In this document: positions 45,731-56,175 of the stretch, piece after piece | Layout of the letters: every line of letters begins with the position of its first letter | Numbering within the stretch: the stretch's first letter is position 1 | Assembly: GCF_900111305.1 (NCBI RefSeq) | Contig: NZ_FOGS01000008.1 | Coordinates: 62,001 to 126,000 of the forward strand | Reading direction: 5' to 3' | Source: Vreelandella subterranea | GTDB lineage: Bacteria > Pseudomonadota > Gammaproteobacteria > Pseudomonadales > Halomonadaceae | Length of the DNA: 64,000 nucleotides | Made by a program: the position numbers and the translations under genes | Notes under the pieces: model-generated | What the model saw: the letters and a program-made list of their open reading frames with translations, nothing else | Database searches by the model: none | Told to the model about the DNA's origin: nothing

Positions 45731-48700
45731 ATGGCTGCTAGTGATTTGATTGCCACCCTCTCCCAACGCCTGAATCAACGTATCCATATTCTGGATGGCG
45801 GCATGGGGACCATGTTGCAGAATGCCGAGCTGAGCGAGGAGGAGTTTCGTGGCCAGCGTTTCAGTGACTGGCCGTCGGACCTGAAAGGCAACAATGACTT
45901 GCTGGCACTGACCTGCCCCGACGTGGTGACCCGCATTCACCGCGATTATCTCAAGGCCGGTGCCGATATTATTGAAACCAACACCTTCAATAGTACCCGC
46001 CTCTCCCAGGCCGACTACGGCATGGAAGACATTGTGCCGGAGCTGAACCGCGAGTCGGCACGGCTGGCACGGGAAGTGTGTGACGCCGTTGCCGAAGAGA
46101 CCGGGGTACCGCGGTATGTGGCGGGTGTGCTGGGGCCTACCTCGCGAACCGCGTCGCTGTCGCCGGATGTCAACGACCCCGCCAAACGTAACGTCACCTT
46201 CAACGAGCTGCGCGACAATTACCTTGAAGCCGCTCAGGCGCTCATTGATGGCGGCGCCGACCTGATCATGATCGAGACCATCTTCGACACCCTGAATGCC
46301 AAGGCCGCCATCTACGCCCTCGAGGAACTATTCGATACCCTGGGCAAGCGGCTGCCGGTCATGATCTCCGGCACCATCACCGATGCCTCCGGGCGAACGC
46401 TATCGGGACAAACCACCGAAGCCTTCTGGAATTCCGTTCGCCACGCCAACCCGTTTTCCGTGGGCCTTAACTGCGCGTTAGGGGCCGAAGAGCTGCGCCA
46501 GTACGTCGAAGAACTCTCCACCAAGGCTGATACCTTTGTGTCGGCCCACCCTAATGCGGGCCTGCCCAACGAATTTGGCGAATACGATCAAACACCCGAG
46601 GAAATGGCGGGCATTGTTGCCGAATTTGCCCAGAGTGGGCTGGTGAATATTATCGGCGGCTGTTGCGGCTCGACCCCGGAACACATCCGCGCCATAGCCG
46701 AAGCCGTTCATGGTCTGCCGCCCCGCGAGGTGCCGGAACGCTCCCCCGCCTGCCGATTGTCGGGCCTGGAACCGTTCAACATCGAAGCCGACTCGCTGTT
46801 TGTGAATGTCGGCGAGCGCACCAATGTGACCGGCTCGGCGCGCTTCAAGCGGTTGATCGTGGAAGAAGATTTCACCACTGCGCTGGAAGTCGCGCTGGAG
46901 CAGGTGGAAAACGGCGCCCAGATCATCGACATCAACATGGATGAGGGCATGCTGGAGTCACAGGAAGCCATGGTGCGCTTTCTGAACCTGATCGCCGGCG
47001 AGCCCGACATCGCCCGCGTGCCCATCATGATCGACTCGTCCAAATGGGAGATCATCGAAGCCGGGCTTCAGTGCGTGCAGGGCAAGGCTGTGGTCAACTC
47101 CATATCCCTCAAGGAAGGCGAAGAAGCTTTCCGCGAGCAGGCGACCAAGTGCCGCCGCTACGGGGCCGCCATCGTGGTGATGGCGTTCGACGAGGAAGGC
47201 CAGGCCGATACCTTCGCCCGCAAGACGGAGATCTGTGAGCGCGCCTACCGCCTGCTGGTGGATGAAATCGGTTTCCCGGCGGAAGATATCATTTTCGACC
47301 CCAATATTTTTGCCATTGCCACGGGGATCGAAGAGCATAACAACTACGCCGTTGATTTCATCGAGGCGTCCCAGTGGATTCGCGAACACCTGCCCCACGC
47401 CATGCTGTCCGGGGGCGTTTCCAACGTATCCTTCTCGTTCCGGGGCAATAATCCGGTACGCGAAGCGATTCACTCGGTCTTTCTGTACCACGCCATTCGT
47501 GCGGGCCTCACCATGGGGATCGTCAACGCGGGCCAGCTCGCCGTATACGATGACCTGCCTGCCGAACTGCGCGAAGCCGTTGAGGACGTGGTGCTCAACC
47601 GTCGCAGCGACGGCACCGAGCGCCTGCTGGAAATTGCCGATAACTACAAAGGCGATGGCAGCGGCGCGGCGAAAAAAGAAGACCTGGAGTGGCGCAGCTG
47701 GCCGGTCAACAAGCGTATCGAACATGCCCTTGTCAAAGGCATTACCGCGCACATCGAAGACGATACCGAACTGGCACGTGCCGAGGCGGAACGCCCCATC
47801 GAGGTCATTGAAGGGCCCTTGATGGACGGCATGAACGTGGTCGGCGACCTGTTTGGTGCAGGCAAGATGTTCCTGCCCCAGGTGGTCAAATCCGCTCGGG
47901 TCATGAAGCAGGCCGTCGCCTACCTGATTCCCTACATCGAGGCCGAAAAAAGTGCTGACACCCAGGCCAAGGGCAAGATTGTCATGGCGACGGTCAAGGG
48001 TGATGTCCACGATATCGGCAAGAATATCGTCGGCGTGGTGCTTCAGTGCAACAACTACGAGGTTATTGACCTTGGCGTAATGGTGCCCACCGAGAAAATC
48101 CTCCAGGCCGCCAAGGATCACAACGCCGATATCATCGGGCTGTCCGGTTTGATCACGCCGTCCCTGGATGAAATGGTTCACGTCGCCAAGGAAATGAAGC
48201 GTCGCGGCATGGACCTGCCGCTGCTGATTGGCGGTGCAACGACCTCGAAAGCGCATACGGCGGTTAAAATCGAACCCCAGTATGACCATCCGGTGATTTA
48301 TGTGACCGATGCGTCCCGGGCCGTCGGGGTGGCCAGCCGGTTGCTTACCCCGTCCCTCAAGACGCCCTACATCGCCGAAATACGCGAAGAGTACGAAAAG
48401 GTTCGTGAACGCAATGCCAAGCGTCGCCCCAAAGCCGCCGACCTTGACTACACCCAGGCGCGCAAGCGGCGTTTCCGGACCGACTGGGCCAACTATACGC
48501 CGGTCAAACCTCACCAGTTGGGGCTGAACACCTTCGATAATTACCCGCTTGATGAGCTCGTCGAGCGGATCGACTGGACGCCCTTCTTCATGAGCTGGCA
48601 GTTGGCGGGTAAATACCCCAAGATTCTGGATGACAAGGTAGTTGGCGAGGCGGCTCGCAACCTGTTCGAAGATGCCCAGGTGATGCTGCGCAAGCTGCTT

Positions 48701-49426
48701 GACGAAAAGCGCGTCCAGGCAAGGGGCGTGATTGGCTTCTGGCCGGCGAATACCGTCGATGACGACGTCATTGAGGTCTACGCCGATGAATCCCGTACCG
48801 ATGTCGTCGAACGACTGCATCATATCCGTCAGCAGACGACCAAAGGTCGCGACGGCATCTGCTACAGCCTGGCGGATTTCATCGCTCCCAAGGACAGCGG
48901 CAAAGCAGACTGGATTGGCGGCTTTGCGGTGACCACCGGGCACGGGGTCGATGAACTGGCCAAAGAATACGAAGCGGCGGGCGACGACTATAACGCCATC
49001 ATGGTTCAGGCCCTCACCGACCGGTTGGCAGAAGCCTTTGCCGAGCGGATGCACGAGCGCGTACGCAAGGAATTCTGGGGCTACGTGCCCGAGGAGTCGC
49101 TCGATAATGACGCCTTGATTGCCGAGAAATACCAGGGTATCCGCCCGGCCCCCGGCTACCCGGCCTGCCCTGACCACACCGAGAAGGCAACGCTGTTCAG
49201 GATGCTTGACGCCACCGCCAATACCGGACTGGCGCTGACCGAAAACTTTGCCATGTGGCCTGCCGCGGCGGTATCTGGATGGTATTTCTCGCATCCGCAA
49301 TCGAAATATTTTTCAACCGGCAAGATTACCCAGGATCAGGTCAAGGTATTGGCTGAACGAAAGCAAATGCCGCTTGAGGAAATGGAGCGCTGGTTGTCAC
49401 CGGTGCTTTCCTACGACCCGAGCTGA
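45731..49426 (+). CDS. metH: Cobalamin-dependent methionine synthase MetH
   Basis: Transfers methyl from 5-methyl-THF to homocysteine via cobalamin. 1231 residues in the usual order: homocysteine domain (1-~325; zinc cysteines in LNCALG and [11 protein letters not shown]), folate-binding domain (~355-620; [14 protein letters not shown]), cap (~645-735), B12 domain with [15 protein letters not shown] (~760), and reactivation domain (~900-1231; [21 protein letters not shown]). No cobalamin riboswitch was recognised in the 270-bp region from 45460, which otherwise shows nothing but the divergent promoters. Confidence 0.98.
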   Translation: MAASDLIATLSQRLNQRIHILDGGMGTMLQNAELSEEEFRGQRFSDWPSDLKGNNDLLALTCPDVVTRIHRDYLKAGADIIETNTFNSTRLSQADYGMEDIVPELNRESARLAREVCDAVAEETGVPRYVAGVLGPTSRTASLSPDVNDPAKRNVTFNELRDNYLEAAQALIDGGADLIMIETIFDTLNAKAAIYALEELFDTLGKRLPVMISGTITDASGRTLSGQTTEAFWNSVRHANPFSVGLNCALGAEELRQYVEELSTKADTFVSAHPNAGLPNEFGEYDQTPEEMAGIVAEFAQSGLVNIIGGCCGSTPEHIRAIAEAVHGLPPREVPERSPACRLSGLEPFNIEADSLFVNVGERTNVTGSARFKRLIVEEDFTTALEVALEQVENGAQIIDINMDEGMLESQEAMVRFLNLIAGEPDIARVPIMIDSSKWEIIEAGLQCVQGKAVVNSISLKEGEEAFREQATKCRRYGAAIVVMAFDEEGQADTFARKTEICERAYRLLVDEIGFPAEDIIFDPNIFAIATGIEEHNNYAVDFIEASQWIREHLPHAMLSGGVSNVSFSFRGNNPVREAIHSVFLYHAIRAGLTMGIVNAGQLAVYDDLPAELREAVEDVVLNRRSDGTERLLEIADNYKGDGSGAAKKEDLEWRSWPVNKRIEHALVKGITAHIEDDTELARAEAERPIEVIEGPLMDGMNVVGDLFGAGKMFLPQVVKSARVMKQAVAYLIPYIEAEKSADTQAKGKIVMATVKGDVHDIGKNIVGVVLQCNNYEVIDLGVMVPTEKILQAAKDHNADIIGLSGLITPSLDEMVHVAKEMKRRGMDLPLLIGGATTSKAHTAVKIEPQYDHPVIYVTDASRAVGVASRLLTPSLKTPYIAEIREEYEKVRERNAKRRPKAADLDYTQARKRRFRTDWANYTPVKPHQLGLNTFDNYPLDELVERIDWTPFFMSWQLAGKYPKILDDKVVGEAARNLFEDAQVMLRKLLDEKRVQARGVIGFWPANTVDDDVIEVYADESRTDVVERLHHIRQQTTKGRDGICYSLADFIAPKDSGKADWIGGFAVTTGHGVDELAKEYEAAGDDYNAIMVQALTDRLAEAFAERMHERVRKEFWGYVPEESLDNDALIAEKYQGIRPAPGYPACPDHTEKATLFRMLDATANTGLALTENFAMWPAAAVSGWYFSHPQSKYFSTGKITQDQVKVLAERKQMPLEEMERWLSPVLSYDPS

Positions 49427-49428
49427 CT

Positions 49429-50754
49429 GTGCCCTACGTCGCCCACCGCCACGGCCTAGTGGTTCGTCTGGCTTGGCCGGTCATACTGGGCATGCTCTCG
49501 CAGAGCATGCTCAACCTTGTTGATGCTGCCCTGGTGGGCCGTCTAGGCGAAACGGCGCTGGCCGGTGTGGGGCTTGGCGGTTACGCCATGTTCATGATGA
49601 CGGCACTGGTATTCGGCCTGTCCTCCAGCGTTCAATCCCAAACCGCCCAGCGGCTGGGCGCGGGGCATTCCGGCCTCGCCCGGCCGCTGCAGGCGGGGCT
49701 GTTGCTCGGTTTGGTCAGTGGTACATTGCTGACGCTGCTGGCATGGTGGCAGGCGCCTGCGATTATGCAGTGGCTCTCGCCGACCCCGGACGTTCACTCC
49801 GTGGCCGTCGATTATTTTCGCTGGCGAGTGCTGTCGCTGGCGGCGATTGCGCTCACCCTGTGCTTTCGCGGTTACTGGAATGGCCGTCAGTACACACGCC
49901 TGTATTTACGCATTATTGTGGCTGTCCACCTGCTTAACGTGGTGCTCAGCGCGGGATTGATTTTTGGCCTTGTCGGGCTTCCCGAGCTGGGAGCCAGTGG
50001 TGCAGGCGTTGCCACCACGCTATCGGTAGGCGTGGGGCTGCTGCTCTGGATAGGCATCACCGCCCGCCACAGCAGTGCCCTGACCTGGGCCCAGTTACGA
50101 CCTGAGGCGCCGGTGCTGAGAACCACCGCCCGGCTGGCGTTGCCCCACTCGGCCCAGCAGCTTTGGTTTGCCGCTGGCTATGCCGTGCTTTTCTGGCTGC
50201 TCAGCCAGCTCGGCACCGCGAGTGTTGCCGTGGGGCACGTGCTGATCAACCTGTCGCTGTTGCTGATACTGCCGGGTGTCGGTGTCGGCGTTGCCGCGAT
50301 GAGCCTGGTGGGTGAAGCTCTGGGCCGGGATGCTGAGCAAGAAGCCCACCGCTGGGGGCTGGACGCGCTCTGGGTGGCCGCGCTATTGCTGGTGATACTG
50401 GCCCTGCCCATGCTCTGGATGCCGGACAAACTGCTTGGCCTGTTTTTCAAGGCGCCAGAATTGATTAAGCTTGGCACGCTGCCCCTGCAGTTGACGGGCC
50501 TGATGATGGTCATCGACGTCGCCGCGCTGGTACTCGCTCAAGCCCTGATGGGGGCGGGCGCCCAGCGAACCGTCATGCTGTTGACGCTGAGCCTGCAATG
50601 GCTGCTTTTTTTACCGCTGGCCTGGTGGGTCGGCGTTAGTCTGGGCTATGGGCTGCTCGGCATTTGGCTAATGCAGCTGATGTATCGCATCATTAACTCA
50701 GCCGCGTTTTTCTGGATATGGCAACGCCGCCGGTGGGCGACGTCGCTAGCGTAA
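49429..50754 (+). CDS. MATE family efflux transporter
   Basis: 441-residue polytopic membrane protein with about 12 helices, of the NorM/DinF type (RLAWPVILGMLSQSMLNLVDAALVGRLGETALAGVGLGG at the start is the family signature, read in two halves). Exports drugs or organic cations with Na+ or H+. Start is GTG 49429, two bases after the metH stop; likely co-transcribed. Substrate unknown. Confidence 0.9.
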   Translation: MPYVAHRHGLVVRLAWPVILGMLSQSMLNLVDAALVGRLGETALAGVGLGGYAMFMMTALVFGLSSSVQSQTAQRLGAGHSGLARPLQAGLLLGLVSGTLLTLLAWWQAPAIMQWLSPTPDVHSVAVDYFRWRVLSLAAIALTLCFRGYWNGRQYTRLYLRIIVAVHLLNVVLSAGLIFGLVGLPELGASGAGVATTLSVGVGLLLWIGITARHSSALTWAQLRPEAPVLRTTARLALPHSAQQLWFAAGYAVLFWLLSQLGTASVAVGHVLINLSLLLILPGVGVGVAAMSLVGEALGRDAEQEAHRWGLDALWVAALLLVILALPMLWMPDKLLGLFFKAPELIKLGTLPLQLTGLMMVIDVAALVLAQALMGAGAQRTVMLLTLSLQWLLFLPLAWWVGVSLGYGLLGIWLMQLMYRIINSAAFFWIWQRRRWATSLA

Positions 50755-50799
50755 ATACTGTCTCAAATACTGGCTCAAATACGGGTCTAAATACCATTT
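50753..50799 (+). repeat. Four 12-bp iterons upstream of cysI
   Basis: AAATAC recurs at 50753, 50765, 50777 and 50789, exactly 12 bp apart, within units like CAAATACTGGCT. The first overlaps the MATE stop. A helical-phase repeat of this kind is typical of regulator binding sites. Confidence 0.8.
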
Positions 50800-50819
50800 T
50801 GAGATAAAAAGATAATTAT

Positions 50820-50838
50820 ATATTCTTTTGTAGAATAT
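50820..50838. promoter_or_regulatory. Inverted repeat in the cysI promoter region
   Basis: ATATTCT-TTTGT-AGAATAT: perfect 7-bp arms, 5-bp spacer, 77 bp before cysI. Could be an operator; no regulator is identified. Confidence 0.5.
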
Positions 50839-50914
50839 GATGCCCGCGTTATGGTGGCGACACTGATTCGTCCCGTTTCAACGTGACAACTTCGCTTTAG
50901 CAGGACCGTGCCCC

Positions 50915-52570
50915 ATGTATCGTTATGATATTCATGACCAAACGCTGGTAGATGAGCGCGTCGCTCAATTCCGCGATCAAATGGATCGCTACCGCGACGG
51001 GCGTTTGGGAGAAGAAGAGTTTCGTCCACTGCGTTTGCAGAATGGCCTCTACATCCAGCGCCATGCCCCCATGCTGCGGATTGCGATCCCTTACGGCATG
51101 CTGGCTGGCCATCAGCTGCGGGCGCTCGGGGATATTACCCGTCGCTACGACCGCGGCTACGGCCACTTCACCACGCGGCAGAACCTGCAGCTCAACTGGC
51201 CTGCCCTGGAAGATGTGCCGGATATCCTGGCAGATCTGGCGAAAGTCCAGATGCACGCCATCCAGACCAGCGGCAACTGCATTCGCAATACCACCAGCGA
51301 CCAGTTTGCCGGTATTGCCAACGATGAAGTTGAAGACCCGCGCCCCTGGTGCGAGCTGATCCGCCAGTGGTCGACGCTGCACCCTGAATTCGCCTATCTG
51401 CCGCGCAAGTTCAAGATCGCCGTCAGCGGTGCTTCCCAGGACCGCGCGGCCATCCAGGTTCACGATATCGGCCTGCGTCTGTGGTACAACGAGGCAGGCG
51501 AATTGCGCGTCAGAGTCCTTGCGGGTGGTGGTCTGGGCCGTACGCCGATGATCGGCGACGTGGTACGCGACGACCTGCCCTGGCAGCACCTGCTGACCTA
51601 TCTGGAAGCGTGCGTCCGTGTGTACAACCAGTTCGGGCGTCGCGACAACAAGTTCAAGGCCCGGATCAAGATTCTGGTCAAGGCGCTGGGGATCGAAGAG
51701 TACCGCCGTCGCGTCGAGGAAGAGTGGGCGCATTTGAAAGATGGCCCTCAGACGCTCAATGCTGCCGCGGTCGAAGCCGCAAAGAGCCACTTCCCCGAGC
51801 CGGATCGTCGCGCCGTGGATGAAACCGCGGTGGCAGCTTATGAGCGTCTTCGTCAGGAAAACCGTGGCTTTGCGCGTTTCGTGACCAATAACGTCACCGA
51901 CCACAAGGTCTACGGTTATAAAGCCGTGACGCTATCGCTCAAGCGCTGCGAGCACGCCCCCGGCGATGTGACGGCTGACCAGATGGACGCCATCGCTGAT
52001 CTTGCCGACCGCTACAGCTTCGGGGAAGTCCGCGTGACCCATGAGCAGAACCTGGTGCTCTCCGACGTCCCGGTGGACGAGCTGGAAGCCCTGTGGCAAG
52101 AGCTCGAAACGCTGGGCATGGCCAACCCGACGGTGGGTACGCTCAACGATATCATCTGCTGCCCTGGCGGCGATTACTGCAGCCTGGCCAATGCCGTGTC
52201 GATTCCCATCGCCCAGGCCTTGCAGGAACGCTTTGAAGACCTGGATTTCCTTTACGACCTGGGGCCGCTGGATCTGAATATTTCCGGCTGCATGAATGCC
52301 TGTGGCCACCACCACGTGGGCCATATCGGCATTCTGGGCGTCGATAAAAAGGGCGAGGAGTACTACCAGGTATCGATTGGCGGCAACTCGACCGACGATG
52401 CCTCATTGGGCAAGATTCTTGGCCCCTCCTTCTTCCGTGAAGACGTCCCAGGGGTTGTCGAGAAAGTGCTGGAAGTCTACGTGGCCCAGCGCCATGAAGA
52501 TGAACGCTTCCTGGATACTTATCGCCGTATTGGACTGAAACCCTTCAAGGAGCGTGTTTATGCCGCCTAA
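50915..52570 (+). CDS. cysI: Sulfite reductase hemoprotein subunit (nitrite/sulfite reductase)
   Basis: Assimilatory sulfite reductase beta subunit: siroheme plus [4Fe-4S]. 551 residues with ferredoxin-like repeats (GHFTTRQNLQLNW near 85), substrate residues in GNCIRNTTSDQ and cluster cysteines in IICCPGGDYCSLA and SGCMNACGHHH. The pairing with a DUF934 gene equals PA1838-PA1837 in P. aeruginosa, where the product is CysI; nitrite reductase is less likely. Preceded by repeats suggesting regulation. Confidence 0.9.
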   Translation: MYRYDIHDQTLVDERVAQFRDQMDRYRDGRLGEEEFRPLRLQNGLYIQRHAPMLRIAIPYGMLAGHQLRALGDITRRYDRGYGHFTTRQNLQLNWPALEDVPDILADLAKVQMHAIQTSGNCIRNTTSDQFAGIANDEVEDPRPWCELIRQWSTLHPEFAYLPRKFKIAVSGASQDRAAIQVHDIGLRLWYNEAGELRVRVLAGGGLGRTPMIGDVVRDDLPWQHLLTYLEACVRVYNQFGRRDNKFKARIKILVKALGIEEYRRRVEEEWAHLKDGPQTLNAAAVEAAKSHFPEPDRRAVDETAVAAYERLRQENRGFARFVTNNVTDHKVYGYKAVTLSLKRCEHAPGDVTADQMDAIADLADRYSFGEVRVTHEQNLVLSDVPVDELEALWQELETLGMANPTVGTLNDIICCPGGDYCSLANAVSIPIAQALQERFEDLDFLYDLGPLDLNISGCMNACGHHHVGHIGILGVDKKGEEYYQVSIGGNSTDDASLGKILGPSFFREDVPGVVEKVLEVYVAQRHEDERFLDTYRRIGLKPFKERVYAA

Positions 52571-53102
52571 TGACAAGCAGGCCGAGGCGGTTGAGATGAC
52601 GCCGGTTCATGCCGATCACCTGATCGCCAATGGCGAACTGGCAGCGGAAAACGCCTGGTGCGTGTCTTATGACACAGAGGCGCTGCCCGAGCAGCGCCCT
52701 GCCTTTGTCCCCCTGGCGCTCTGGAAAGCGCATCAGGAAGACACCGAACTGGCACCGCTGCTGGCAAGCGATTGCGAACTGACGGTGACCCTGGCCGATG
52801 AGCTCCGTTCGGCCCCGGCAATCGCCATTCATTTTCCGGCATTCACCGACGGCCGTGGCTACACCCTTGCTCGGTTGCTGCGCGAGCGCTTTGGCTATCA
52901 GGGCGAAGTGCGTGCGGTAGGCGATGTGCTGGTCGACCAGCTGGAATACATGCGCCGCTGTGGCTTTACCGCCATGGCGCTTCGCGATGACCAGCATCCC
53001 GAGGATGCCCTGCGGGCGCTGAGTTTTTTCAGCGTGCGCTACCAGCCGGATGTCGAAGAACGCCAGGCACTGTTTGAAAAACGCCTTAACGCTCACCATT
53101 GA
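52560..53102 (+). CDS. DUF934 protein (oxidoreductase-associated, CysI partner)
   Basis: 180 residues from ATG 52560 (GTG 52554 also possible), overlapping the cysI end by 11 bases. DUF934 (PF06073) proteins are almost always encoded after siroheme sulfite reductases, are thought to assist sulfite reduction, and carry the motif AIHFPAFTDGRGYTLARLLRERFGY, read here in two parts. Translational coupling to cysI fits. Confidence 0.88.
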   Translation: MPPNDKQAEAVEMTPVHADHLIANGELAAENAWCVSYDTEALPEQRPAFVPLALWKAHQEDTELAPLLASDCELTVTLADELRSAPAIAIHFPAFTDGRGYTLARLLRERFGYQGEVRAVGDVLVDQLEYMRRCGFTAMALRDDQHPEDALRALSFFSVRYQPDVEERQALFEKRLNAHH

Positions 53103-53123
53103 GCGCATCATAGCGAACCAGCC

Positions 53124-53152
53124 AAAGGGGCAGCCATGCGGCTGCCCCTTTT
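53124..53152 (+). terminator. Rho-independent terminator of cysI-DUF934
   Basis: AAAGGGGCAGCC and GGCTGCCCCTTT form a 12-bp stem with a 4-base loop, ending in a short T-run. Could act on both strands (smr gene converges). Confidence 0.88.
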
Positions 53153-53176
53153 CGTTGACGGCTAATTCATGGCTGG

Positions 53177-53767
53177 CTAGCCACGACGTTTTTGCTGCCG
53201 TTCACGGTTGTTGGCTTTGGCGCGATCGCTCTTGCGTAGCATGACCCAGGTAGCCCCCAGCCCGCCTTCCGAGGGCTGGGCGGAGATATAGGCCTGTACT
53301 TCGTCAAACTGGATCAGCCATTTGCCAATATAGGAACGTAATACATTGGCGGGGCTGTCGATCTCACACCCTCGGCCGTGGACGATCAGTACCGAGCGCA
53401 GGTCGTGCGCGTAGGCATCCTGAATAAAAGGAAACACCAGCCTACGGCACTCGGCCAGAGGCCGCCTGAGCAGATGAAGCTGTGCCTGAACCGGGTAGCC
53501 GCCGTGCTTGAGTTTATCGACCACCCCCTGCTGGATCCCCTCGCGGCGGTACTCGATGGGGTCAAAGGGCGGTATCAGGTCGACAAAATCATCGGATAGA
53601 AAGTTGTGCTCATCAATCTCTGCTTCAGCGCGTTCGCGCCTTGCCAGCTGCGCCTCGGAAGGACGCTTGCGCGCATCACCGGTATCCGCCCGATTTTTCT
53701 GCGCTAGCGGCTTCACGTCGCCCACAAGCGCCCGAAAGTCGGTCTCATCACGAAGTGGCTGGTTCAT
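53177..53767 (-). CDS. Smr/MutS2-domain DNA endonuclease (SmrA-like)
   Basis: 196 residues. The C-terminal Smr domain (~90-180) shows LKHGGYPVQAQLHLLRR (DxH-type region degenerate as QLHLL) and HGRG near 131 (VLIVHGRGCEIDSP). A charged N-terminal region (1-~60) precedes. Resembles E. coli SmrA (YdaL), a stand-alone Smr protein with nicking activity. Converges with DUF934. Confidence 0.88.
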   Translation of the reverse strand: MNQPLRDETDFRALVGDVKPLAQKNRADTGDARKRPSEAQLARRERAEAEIDEHNFLSDDFVDLIPPFDPIEYRREGIQQGVVDKLKHGGYPVQAQLHLLRRPLAECRRLVFPFIQDAYAHDLRSVLIVHGRGCEIDSPANVLRSYIGKWLIQFDEVQAYISAQPSEGGLGATWVMLRKSDRAKANNRERQQKRRG

Positions 53768-53899
53768 GGCAGGCTCTCCGACAGGATATGGCTTTTATCC
53801 TACCAAACCCGCACCGATTGCTTAAGCGTCTTGTTACGCTTGTGTTCCACGCTGACGCACGCCACCCTACGCTTTCTGCCTGCTGCATAAGGAAACACC

Positions 53900-54370
53900 A
53901 TGGCCTGGGTCAAACGCCTACTGGCGCTATGTGCAATACTGCTGCTGGGCCTTGCCGGGTGGCTGTGGCTGACCATGCTCAGCCCGTGGTTTTATGAGCG
54001 CCCCGACGATCTTGCGGATATCGAACAGCGCACACACCAGGTGTTTGTCTACGGCACGCTGCGCTATGCGCCGGTTCGCTGGGTGGTGATGGGCGGTTCG
54101 GGCGACCCTGAGCCAGCCACGCTTGAAGGCCATCAGCGCAACGGGCTTGATTTATCGCCTTCGCCTGGCAGCCAGGTGAAAGGGCTTCGCCTGAGCGTCA
54201 CCGCCGATCAACTCGCTCGCCTGGATCGCTATGAACGCCTGGGGGTTCGCTACGAGCGGGTGGAGAAGCAGCTTGCCGATGGCACCCGTGCCTGGGTCTA
54301 TCAGCGGCTACCCAATGCGCAGGGTATGCGTTTGTCGTTACCCGCTGCCCACATTGCTCTGGTACCCTAA
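53900..54370 (+). CDS. Gamma-glutamylcyclotransferase-like protein with N-terminal membrane anchor
   Basis: 156 residues: one transmembrane helix (~4-26), then the GGCT/AIG2 fold with VFVYGTLRYAPVR near 48 and the LDRYERLGVRYERV segment carrying the usual acidic residue. Substrate unknown; possible role in glutathione or gamma-glutamyl peptide turnover. wrbA starts 24 bp later. Confidence 0.8.
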   Translation: MAWVKRLLALCAILLLGLAGWLWLTMLSPWFYERPDDLADIEQRTHQVFVYGTLRYAPVRWVVMGGSGDPEPATLEGHQRNGLDLSPSPGSQVKGLRLSVTADQLARLDRYERLGVRYERVEKQLADGTRAWVYQRLPNAQGMRLSLPAAHIALVP

Positions 54371-55410
<1,040 letters not shown>

Positions 55411-55475
55411 TCAAGACTTGAGCTTTGCTACCACACCCGACACCATGTGAAAAATTCTTGATGGAGAGCCTAGCA

Positions 55476-56120
55476 ATGGCACGCGACATAGCGGATATCA
55501 GGCGTGATTATGAAGGTGGCCTACTCGATGAATCCCAGGTCCCTGATGATCCCCTCGTGTTGTTTGATGAATGGTTCAGTCTGGCTATCGAGCAGGAAGG
55601 ACGAGACAGCAATGCCATGACGCTGGCAAGCGTCGACAGCCAGGGGCGCCCTCATGCGCGCGTGGTCCTGTTGAAAGGGTTCGACGAGCGCGGCATGGTG
55701 TTTTACACCAATTACCATAGCCACAAGGGCAGCGAACTCAACAATGTGCCCTACGCAGCGCTTACCTTCTGGTGGCCATCGATTTCCCGCCAGGTGCGCA
55801 TTGAGGGCGCCGTCGAGCAGGTGGCCGCTGAAGAGTCCGACGCGTATTTCGCCAGCCGCCCACGTGGCAGCCAGTTAGGTGCCTGGATTGCCACCCAGAG
55901 CGTGGTGATACCCGACCGTAACTGGATTGAAGAGCGGCAGAAGCGTTTTGAGCAAGCCTATGAGGGGCAGGAAATTCCGCGTCCCAACCATTGGGGCGGC
56001 TACCGCGTGAATCCTGACATGATCGAATTCTGGCAGGGCCAACCCAGTCGCCTGCACGACCGCATACGCTATGAACGTCGCGAAGGCGGCGAGTGGAACT
56101 CTTTCCGCATGGCGCCCTGA
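55476..56120 (+). CDS. pdxH: Pyridoxamine 5'-phosphate oxidase
   Basis: FMN enzyme of vitamin B6 synthesis and salvage. 214 residues with DIRRDYEGGLLDE at the start, FMN-binding RVVLLKGFDERGMVFYTNY and the C-terminal RLHDRIRYER...WNSFRMAP. An in-frame ATG at 55461 and further codons upstream exist; GGAGAG positioned 8 bases before 55476 decides the start. Confidence 0.95.
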   Translation: MARDIADIRRDYEGGLLDESQVPDDPLVLFDEWFSLAIEQEGRDSNAMTLASVDSQGRPHARVVLLKGFDERGMVFYTNYHSHKGSELNNVPYAALTFWWPSISRQVRIEGAVEQVAAEESDAYFASRPRGSQLGAWIATQSVVIPDRNWIEERQKRFEQAYEGQEIPRPNHWGGYRVNPDMIEFWQGQPSRLHDRIRYERREGGEWNSFRMAP

Positions 56121-56175
56121 AGATTCCCTCCGGCTGGCCAATGCAGCAGGCTGGCTGGCCATGGCTTGTACGCGT

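Noticed and set aside
46958..49300. Long open frame on the minus strand opposite metH (780 codons)
   Set aside because: It is antisense to the conserved metH and arises from codon bias in GC-rich DNA; no family features.
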